Source: Bdellovibrionaceae bacterium UBA6776 (lineage in GTDB: Bacteria > Bdellovibrionota > Bdellovibrionia > Bdellovibrionales > UBA1609). From it: DNA of 20,680 bases. The translations under genes and the position numbers were made by a program. Where the stretch lies: positions 1-20,680 of the forward strand of contig DKGG01000066.1 of the NCBI GenBank assembly GCA_002453155.1. Reading direction: 5' to 3'. How positions within the stretch are numbered: the stretch's first letter is position 1; each line of letters begins with the position of its first letter. The notes under the pieces were generated by a model. The model saw only the letters and a program-made list of their open reading frames with translations. It was not told where the DNA came from and searched no databases. Positions 1 to 4,968 of this stretch are shown here, piece by piece.

Positions 1-61
1 GTACCTGCTTCCTTTTCCGATATGCGCCGCATATCGGAAAAGGAAACAGGTACCTTTTGGC
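1..61. repeat. Palindromic repeat element, copy 1 (cut by window start)
   Basis: Arms at 1-26 and 28-53 are reverse complements except for one mismatch, with a single central base. Compared with copy 2 (854-926) the right side continues to match through position 61 (ending ttttggc), so the element is about 69 bp and its left tip lies outside the window. It ends directly against the stop codon (62-64) of the minus-strand gene, so in that gene's mRNA it would be a very stable 3' stem that could protect the transcript or terminate it. No transposase is nearby. Confidence 0.9.
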
Positions 62-814
62 CTATTTCAATTCATCTTCACAACGCAATCTTTTTCGATA
101 ATCTTCTAGGCTCAGAATTTGAGCAGGGCCAACTTTCGTCTCAGATCGGCCTGCATGAAACGGGAAATCCGAAAACCTCCATTCCGAGTGATCCTCAGAA
201 GCCTGGGCCATCAGAAAAAGGTCCTCCACACTTAAGGGCTTGTGGGAGTGTTTCCACAGATAAAAAGTTTCTTTGAGGGGCTCAAGTCCTCTTAAAAAAT
301 CAACTTTGTCTTCCTCCCACTCTCCCCAGAAAGAGTTGTCTCGTCGAAAGGAACTTCGAGTGTGGTGAATCACCAGTTCTTGCCCCAAGGAGGTGAGTCC
401 AAAAAATTCAATGGTTTTTCGATTTTTGGATGTCCACTCGATGGTGTAAAAGAGAGTCTTTCCCTCGAACTCCACCTTTCGTTTCTCTTTCACCCAAGAT
501 CCTGATTTTTCAAACTTTGTTTTTCGTGTCCGGTTGATCAACTCCATGGGAATCAGGAGCTGAACGTGAGGGTTTCCTTCGGAATCCACCGCCCAGAGTT
601 GGAGCATTTCATCTTCAATCATGAGGATGGAGAGTTCACGGATTTTGAAAATCGCACTGCTGGATGTGGAATAGGTGCCTACAAAATTTTGAAATTGTTG
701 ACGCTTGTGAACTTCTTTCAAATCAATCACATTGCCCGAGTGGGCCGGAGAACTGAGTAAGAATAGAAGGGGAAATCCTGCAAAAAAAAGAAATTGTGAG
801 AAAAGAGTCTTCAT
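62..814 (-). CDS. Exported protein of unknown function (250 aa)
   Basis: I do not recognise the family. The protein starts with a clear Sec signal peptide (MKTLF, hydrophobic run to about residue 22, likely cleavage after SPAHS near residue 26) and has no lipobox, so it should be periplasmic or secreted. The mature part is rich in short alternating hydrophobic/polar stretches with several Trp (for example SFWGEWEEDKVDFLRG), suggesting a beta-rich fold; a lipocalin-like barrel is possible but unproven. The ATG at 814 is preferred over an in-frame ATG at 895: the longer form would put 27 residues, partly encoded by the palindromic repeat, in front of the signal peptide. An AGGGG Shine-Dalgarno-like stretch lies 11 nt upstream of 814. 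It is transcribed away from the permease gene and sits between the two palindromes. Confidence 0.8.
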   Translation of the reverse strand: MKTLFSQFLFFAGFPLLFLLSSPAHSGNVIDLKEVHKRQQFQNFVGTYSTSSSAIFKIRELSILMIEDEMLQLWAVDSEGNPHVQLLIPMELINRTRKTKFEKSGSWVKEKRKVEFEGKTLFYTIEWTSKNRKTIEFFGLTSLGQELVIHHTRSSFRRDNSFWGEWEEDKVDFLRGLEPLKETFYLWKHSHKPLSVEDLFLMAQASEDHSEWRFSDFPFHAGRSETKVGPAQILSLEDYRKRLRCEDELK

Positions 815-853
815 ATTGATAAACACCCCTACAATATCTGCGCCAGTTTGTCT

Positions 854-926
854 CCGCCAAAAGGTACCTGCTTCCTTTTCCGATATGCACCGCATATCGG
901 AAAAGGAAGCAGGTACCTTTTGGCGG
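854..926. repeat. Palindromic repeat element, copy 2 (complete)
   Basis: A perfect inverted repeat: 35-nt arms at 854-888 and 892-926 around a 3-nt loop (acc). Each arm carries the block ggtacctgcttccttttccg. Copy 1 has the same arms with one substitution and a gcc loop. The core shared by both copies is about 856-924. It lies in the divergent intergenic region, 40 bp upstream of the ATG of the minus-strand gene and about 160 bp upstream of the permease. Both strands are open through the element, so it generates spurious short reading frames. Confidence 0.93.
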
Positions 927-1088
927 CGGACGAATCTTTGGCGAAGGAGAGTGAAAGAGGAGCGGGCTTGTGGATGGAGGGAATAGATGGCCGAGGAAGT
1001 TGGTTCTGCTATGTGAAACCACGCAAGTCAGAGCTCGGGGAGAACGGAGAAGCTTTGTTTTCTGCGGTCATGTTCGGTAACTTGGGCC
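927..1088. other. Gene-free stretch upstream of permease; weak promoter candidate
   Basis: No credible gene lies here; open frames crossing it run into the permease in another frame. A weak sigma70-like pair is visible close to the permease: TTGTTT at 1055-1060, 17 bp spacing, TAACTT at 1078-1083, only 5 nt before the ATG at 1089. No Shine-Dalgarno sequence precedes that ATG, so if the boxes are real the mRNA would be leaderless. Both hexamers are poor matches, so this is tentative. Confidence 0.3.
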
Positions 1089-2432
1089 ATGGATACAAAA
1101 TCGACGGGACTTGTTCGTGCGCTGGGCCTCAGGGACTCACTGGCCATTGTGATTGGCTCAATGATCGGGACGGGGATTTTTTTAAAGACCACCTCGATGG
1201 TTCAGGAAGTGGGCGCCATGCACTGGGTGCTGCTGGCGTGGTTTGTGGCGGGAGTGCTCTCGTTGCTAGGAGCCTTTACCTACTCGGAGCTGGGCGCGAT
1301 GTTTCCAGAAGCCGGTGGGACATATGTGTACCTGCGCGAGGGCTACGGTCCCTTGCCCGCATTTTTGTCGGGGTGGGTGAGTTTCTTGGTGATCTCGCCG
1401 GGCTCCATTGCCGCCTATGCTGTGGCGAGTGTGACATTTTTGAACGGCTATGAATGGATTCGAGAACATCAATCCTTTGTCGTCATTGGTTTGATTGGCG
1501 GATTTTCTCTGTTGAATGGCTTGGCCGTTTCTTTTGGGGGCCGGGTTCAGAGTTTTTTTACAGGTTTGAAAATCGCAATGGTACTTTTGATTGCGCTTGC
1601 GATTTTTTATCACGTTCCCTCTCAGGAATCTTTCTTGTTTTCTAAATCTCAATCGGGTGGTGTTTTAACTTGGAGTGGATTTGGTATGGCCACTTTGGCA
1701 GCGTTGTGGGCCTATGATGGTTGGGATGCCATTGCCCGTGTGGGTGGAGAAATTCTCCGCCCGCAAAGAACTTTGCCGTTGGCATTGATCTTCGGAATTC
1801 TTACCGTGTTTGGTCTTTATGCGTTGATCAATGTGGCTTACTTTTGGGCGCTTCCTTTAAGCGAAATTCAAAATGCCAATTCCAGTCTTTATCCCGAGGC
1901 ACTTCCAGTAGCGACCAAAGCCGTGATGAGTTTTATGGGCGACTCTGGAGTTCAAATCCTCTCTTTTGTGTTTTTGATTTCCACACTGGGAGCTATGAAT
2001 GGAAGCATTCTGACCAGTGCCCGTGTTCCTTATGCCATGGCGAAGGATCAACTTTTTATTCGCTTTCTGGCAAAACTGAGTCCGCACACCCACGTTCCGG
2101 TTCGCGCCATTTGGTTTCAGTCGGGATTGGCTATGGTGATGGCGCTTTCGGGAACATTTGATCAATTGACGAATTACGTGGTGTTTTCTGCGTGGATTTT
2201 TTATGGATTCACGGGGATCACTCTCTTTGTCTTTCGAAAAAAGAAGCCTGATTTAAAAAGAGATTTTAAAGTTCCAGGTTATCCTTTGGTTCCGGCGTTG
2301 TTTGTTGGAATGTCCTTGCTTCTTGTCATAAACACTCTGATGGAAAGTCCTTTCGAGTCTTTCATTGGACTTTGCTTTTTGCTTTCAGGCATTCCTGCGT
2401 ATTTCTTTTTCAAACCAAAAATAGAAGTTTAA
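1089..2432 (+). CDS. APC-superfamily amino acid permease (447 aa)
   Basis: An inner-membrane amino-acid transporter of the APC superfamily, closest in appearance to the LAT/SLC7-like branch. TM1 carries the substrate-binding signature IGSMIGTGIF (residues about 21-30), and the TM6 region reads ALWAYDGWD followed by GEILRPQRTLPLAL (about residues 204-230), both typical of this branch. About twelve hydrophobic segments fit in 447 residues, the usual size. A charged loop (FRKKKPDLKRDFKVPGYPLVPALF) precedes the last two helices, again as in LAT-type proteins. Substrate cannot be read from sequence; exchange or uptake of neutral amino acids is the family norm. The ATG at 1089 has no Shine-Dalgarno sequence; an ATG at 1070 is out of frame. 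The gene is flanked by divergent and unrelated genes, so it probably stands alone. Confidence 0.92.
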   Translation: MDTKSTGLVRALGLRDSLAIVIGSMIGTGIFLKTTSMVQEVGAMHWVLLAWFVAGVLSLLGAFTYSELGAMFPEAGGTYVYLREGYGPLPAFLSGWVSFLVISPGSIAAYAVASVTFLNGYEWIREHQSFVVIGLIGGFSLLNGLAVSFGGRVQSFFTGLKIAMVLLIALAIFYHVPSQESFLFSKSQSGGVLTWSGFGMATLAALWAYDGWDAIARVGGEILRPQRTLPLALIFGILTVFGLYALINVAYFWALPLSEIQNANSSLYPEALPVATKAVMSFMGDSGVQILSFVFLISTLGAMNGSILTSARVPYAMAKDQLFIRFLAKLSPHTHVPVRAIWFQSGLAMVMALSGTFDQLTNYVVFSAWIFYGFTGITLFVFRKKKPDLKRDFKVPGYPLVPALFVGMSLLLVINTLMESPFESFIGLCFLLSGIPAYFFFKPKIEV

Positions 2433-2710
2433 AAAAGAAACATAAGAGTTCTACAAAAAATATTGTTTTAAAATTTGCACATCTCTTTGCTTTCAAAAAA
2501 CCTCAAAGAATTTTATCAAGTGACACCAAATGAGTGATTAAAAAGAAATCAAATTTGAAGATTTGGTGTCGAAGTGACTCCGAAAACATCGATTCTGCTT
2601 ATTGCGTGTGCAAAATAAGTTGGTCCGCGAGTTGCAAACTCAAAACATCAAACACGCATTGGTGCCAAAGTGACGAATGCTTTTGGCGCCTTTCATCAAA
2701 GGAGGGAAAG
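2433..2710. other. Intergenic leader with several inverted repeats
   Basis: AT-rich stretch with no gene. An inverted repeat gacaccaaat (2522-2531) / atttggtgtc (2561-2570) has perfect 10-bp arms around 29 nt. Nearer the next gene, ggtgccaaag (2661-2670) can pair with ttttggcgcc (2681-2690) using two G-U pairs, and ccttt (2689-2693) can pair with aaagg (2698-2702), which would cover the Shine-Dalgarno sequence. An in-frame ATG at 2534 would extend the downstream protein but would bury its signal peptide 59 residues in. I see no convincing sigma70 promoter. Confidence 0.5.
2689..2705 (+). promoter_or_regulatory. Shine-Dalgarno site with possible occluding hairpin
   Basis: AAAGGAGG at 2698-2705 is a near-ideal ribosome binding site five bases before the ATG at 2711 and fixes that start. 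The ccttt at 2689-2693 can pair with the first half of it (2698-2702) across a 4-nt loop; the cc at 2689-2690 is also the end of the competing upstream stem 2661-2690. The two helices are therefore mutually exclusive, at least in part. Confidence 0.55.
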
Positions 2711-3427
2711 ATGAGACAGGTAGGAATTTTAATCGCGATATACGTGGGAATGTTGGTGGGTATGTCTGCACACGCGGAGCAACGCAGACTTGTAATTCCA
2801 TACAATGACATGGTTTTTCAGGGGCAAAACAAATTGATGCTGAAGCAAGAAATCAAACGTCACTATCCTCGTTTGAATTTGCGACAAGCGGATCTTGTGA
2901 GAGTTCGGTTGGTCGCAAAATCAAAGCATGGAAGAGGAAAAGCTTCTCTCTTTGTGGGTGGTCGCTATGTGGATCAAAGAGGAGTTGCGGGAAGTCCTCA
3001 AGCCTTCCGTCATGATGTTCCTCGCAGTTTCGACCGTGTTGATTTTTTCGTCCCTCAAAGAGACCGTGGGGTGTGGCAAATCCATTTGGAAGGCATCATC
3101 AAAGTTCGTAAAGTGGTTGTTGTTGTGGATGTTCAAAACGACCGACCCAACCCTGGAATGCAGCAGAGCTGTTTTTTCAATGACCCCGGGTATCAAGGAG
3201 CTTACTTTTGCTTGGGACAAGGACAGTCTGTTCCTTACATGGCTGACAGCCGTTTGAACAATGAAATCGCGTCTATCAGTGTGGGACCCGGGATGATCGT
3301 TCAATTCTGCGACGGAGCGAATTTTACAGGTCAGTGTCATGCGATTTATCAAAGTGTTCAAAACCTTCGCGTGTATGGGCGGGGATGGAATCACAAGATT
3401 TCTTCCATTCGAGTGATTCGCCAGTAG
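2711..3427 (+). CDS. Exported beta/gamma-crystallin-like protein (238 aa)
   Basis: Residues 1-22 form a signal peptide (cleavage after MSAHA), so the protein acts in the periplasm or outside the cell. Residues about 150-238 form a beta/gamma-crystallin Greek-key domain: CFFNDPGYQGAYFCLGQG starts the first motif and VQFCDGANFTGQCHAIYQ the second, each closed by a calcium-site-like string, NNEIAS (183-188) and NHKISS (227-232). Against the family consensus (N/D-N/D-x-x-S/T-S) each string deviates at one position (Ala in the first, His in the second), so calcium binding may be weak. Two Cys pairs could form disulfides. Residues about 23-145 are a basic, beta-rich segment I do not recognise. The domain also resembles the peptidase inhibitor I36 group, so a secreted inhibitor or surface structural role is possible. 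It has a strong Shine-Dalgarno site and its own terminator, so it is monocistronic. Confidence 0.85.
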   Translation: MRQVGILIAIYVGMLVGMSAHAEQRRLVIPYNDMVFQGQNKLMLKQEIKRHYPRLNLRQADLVRVRLVAKSKHGRGKASLFVGGRYVDQRGVAGSPQAFRHDVPRSFDRVDFFVPQRDRGVWQIHLEGIIKVRKVVVVVDVQNDRPNPGMQQSCFFNDPGYQGAYFCLGQGQSVPYMADSRLNNEIASISVGPGMIVQFCDGANFTGQCHAIYQSVQNLRVYGRGWNHKISSIRVIRQ

Positions 3428-3452
3428 TTGAAATCTGAATGAGATTCACTTT

Positions 3453-3489
3453 AAAAACTCCTCGGGCCAAAAGCTCGAGGAGTTTTTTT
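3453..3489 (+). terminator. Intrinsic terminator after the crystallin-like gene
   Basis: Stem 3453-3464 / 3476-3487 (core actcctcg / cgaggagt, extended by A-T pairs) around an 11-nt loop, followed by a run of seven T at 3483-3489. It lies 25 bp after the stop codon at 3427. Confidence 0.92.
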
Positions 3490-3575
3490 GTGGAACCTCG
3501 CCAAAAGGACTAGGTTTTCAAGTTCAATTCCGCCTTCATCTTGTCCCTTTCCTGGAGCTGTGGAAGAATTTTTTT

Positions 3576-4154
3576 ATGAAAAGATGGCTCTTACTCCTGC
3601 TCTTTGTTTCTTTTTCTGTTCGTGCATTTGAATTGGGTCTGGACGCAAGACTGTCGGTTCAAGGCGGCTACGGAAATGCAAAGTTCGACACCGCAGACAA
3701 CGAAGCTCCCGCCACCTCTATGGGGGGAGGCCGTGTGCAAATCGGACTTCAATACGACAAAAAATATTCGGCAGGGTTTGGCGCCAGTTACACCGATTTT
3801 CAACAGCGCGATGATTACAAAGCTTGGGTGGGAAACCGCAGTGGTACGCGCACCAATCTTTTAGAGTTTTGGGTCAGCGGTGAGGCTGCAGAAAAGATTT
3901 TTGTCACAGGAAGCGCACATATTTTAAGTGAGTACACCTTTAAGAAAAAGTCCGAAGGGGAGGATATCGTCCTTGATGGCCCCCTTTCAATGAGCGGTGC
4001 AGTTTCTTATCAGGTGACACCAACCGTTTACATCAGCGCGTTTATTGATCGTTCTACGTACTCCAGAAAAAAGAGTGGCGGCGGGTCTACGGGGAAATTG
4101 GCAAACAAGTTGAATCTGACTCACTATGGGTTGGAATTGGGTTTGAGGTACTGA
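3576..4154 (+). CDS. Small outer-membrane beta-barrel protein (192 aa)
   Basis: A 17-residue signal peptide (MKRWLLLLLFVSFSVRA) is followed by alternating amphipathic strands with Gly/aromatic girdles (FELGLDARLSVQGGYG, RVQIGLQYDKKYSAGFGASY, LLEFWVSGEAAEKIFVTGSA) and the chain ends in GLELGLRY, a C-terminal aromatic signature recognised by the BAM machinery. The size fits an eight-stranded OmpW/OmpA-like barrel; the exact family is not recognised. It begins with ATG at 3576 after a weak GGAAG. Its stop codon (4152-4154) is 3 bp from the ATG of the lipoprotein gene, so the two are almost certainly co-transcribed and translationally coupled, suggesting that their products work together at the outer membrane. 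Confidence 0.82.
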   Translation: MKRWLLLLLFVSFSVRAFELGLDARLSVQGGYGNAKFDTADNEAPATSMGGGRVQIGLQYDKKYSAGFGASYTDFQQRDDYKAWVGNRSGTRTNLLEFWVSGEAAEKIFVTGSAHILSEYTFKKKSEGEDIVLDGPLSMSGAVSYQVTPTVYISAFIDRSTYSRKKSGGGSTGKLANKLNLTHYGLELGLRY

Positions 4155-4157
4155 GTG

Positions 4158-4727
4158 ATGAAAGATTTAAAACTTCTCCTTGTGATTGGAATTTTCTTTG
4201 GACTTGTTGGCTGTGGGGAGGACGAAGGAAATCCTCCAACCGGATACCTGACTGTGTACGAAGCAACTCCCTGTTCTCAGGGAGAAAACATGCTGACCAT
4301 TGGAAATCCAAATTCCGGCACAAACACATACACATTGTCTTCGGGTTTAAACCGAGCAGCTCAGCTTTTTACCGTGACCTGCAACGGCGCCACCCCTGGA
4401 ATTTCCATGTATTTGCAATCTGTCAGCAGTTCTCAATCGGTTGCGTTTGATCTGTACCGTGGCCGCATAGGCCTTGGAACTCGCATTGGATCCGACAGTT
4501 TTACCGTGGGAACTTCGGGTCAGGCCTACATCATTTTTAGTGGGGACAACATTCCATTGGAAGCGGGTGAGTCCTATTGGATTCGCATTCAGGCAGGCTC
4601 AGGAGGTTTGAAAATTGGCTACGTCACCGGAAACACCAACAGTGATTTGACGGGTTACACCTCCTCCGATGCCTTGACCTATACGGCGCAATCTTACGAC
4701 TTTTCCATGTCTTTGAATTCACAATAG
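4158..4727 (+). CDS. Putative lipoprotein of unknown function (189 aa)
   Basis: The N-terminus MKDLKLLLVIGIFFGLVGC is a lipoprotein signal peptide with lipobox LVGC (lipidated Cys19), followed by a short acidic linker. The rest is rich in Ser, Thr, Gly and Asn with alternating strands (AFDLYRGRIGLGTRIG, QAYIIFSGDN, ESYWIRIQAGSGGLKIGYVTG), consistent with a beta-sandwich; no family is recognised. Two Cys (in TPCSQG and VTCNG) may form a disulfide. The ATG at 4158 is chosen over a GTG at 4155; either gives essentially the same protein, and GAGG at 4144-4147 serves as the ribosome site. It is coupled to the preceding barrel gene. Confidence 0.8.
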   Translation: MKDLKLLLVIGIFFGLVGCGEDEGNPPTGYLTVYEATPCSQGENMLTIGNPNSGTNTYTLSSGLNRAAQLFTVTCNGATPGISMYLQSVSSSQSVAFDLYRGRIGLGTRIGSDSFTVGTSGQAYIIFSGDNIPLEAGESYWIRIQAGSGGLKIGYVTGNTNSDLTGYTSSDALTYTAQSYDFSMSLNSQ

Positions 4728-4760
4728 TCCCTCACAGTTTTTAGAAGCATGAATTCCCCA

Positions 4761-4925
4761 TTTTTCTGCTTTTGGAGGCCTTGCTTTTACATCAAGATCA
4801 ATGGTTAAGGACCTCCCGCAAGCGTGATGCGTTTTGCCCGAAGGGCAAATGCGGGTAGAGCCCACGGATGGGCGTGTCTGAGAGCATTGATTTTGATTTA
4901 AAAGCAAGCGGCGAAAGCAAAAAAT
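4761..4925. repeat. Long imperfect inverted repeat with inner hairpins (structured RNA or MITE-like element)
   Basis: In a 241-bp gene-free interval, arms 4780-4802 and 4886-4908 pair over 23 nt with two mismatches. An outer extension pairs 4767-4772 (tgcttt) with 4914-4919 and 4761-4765 (T5) with 4920-4924. Inside are two compact hairpins: cccgca 4815-4820 / tgcggg 4850-4855 enclosing tttgccc 4833-4839 / gggcaaa 4843-4849 with a GAA loop, and gccca 4860-4864 / tgggc 4869-4873 with loop cgga. A GGA triplet lies in that loop. The strand cannot be decided. It may be a small RNA gene, an mRNA leader, or a mobile palindromic repeat; there is no coding potential. Confidence 0.6.
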
Positions 4926-4932
4926 ATTTCTT

Positions 4933-4962
4933 TTGCGCGATGAATTCGGGAAGTGCTAATTT
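4933..4962 (+). promoter_or_regulatory. Candidate nnr promoter giving a leaderless mRNA
   Basis: TTGCGC (4933-4938), 18 bp, then TGC-TAATTT: an extended -10 (TGn at 4954-4956, hexamer 4957-4962). The base 7 nt after the -10 is the A of the ATG at 4969. No Shine-Dalgarno sequence lies at a usable distance. The -35 is a weak match, so the call rests on the -10 position and the missing ribosome site. Confidence 0.45.
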
Positions 4963-4968
4963 TTCACC

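Noticed and set aside
815..895. N-terminal extension of the minus-strand exported protein to an ATG at 895 inside the palindrome
   Set aside because: It would place 27 residues encoded partly by the repeat before a normal signal peptide; the ATG at 814 starts the signal peptide directly.
848..1453. 201-codon open frame on the plus strand running from the palindrome into the permease
   Set aside because: It overlaps the clearly conserved permease in another frame and its translation has no recognisable feature; the palindrome merely lacks stops.
2534..2710. Upstream ATG extending the crystallin-like protein by 59 residues
   Set aside because: The ideal Shine-Dalgarno site and signal peptide both point to 2711.
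3496..3506. Third copy of the palindromic element at a gccaaaagg string
   Set aside because: Only nine bases match and there is no inverted arm.
4761..4925. TPP riboswitch, because of a ctgaga string at 4879-4884
   Set aside because: The second conserved half of that riboswitch is absent and the downstream gene is not a thiamine gene.
4761..4925. 6S RNA assignment
   Set aside because: The long closing stem is suggestive, but two independent inner hairpins replace the single bubbled hairpin expected; kept only as an alternative.
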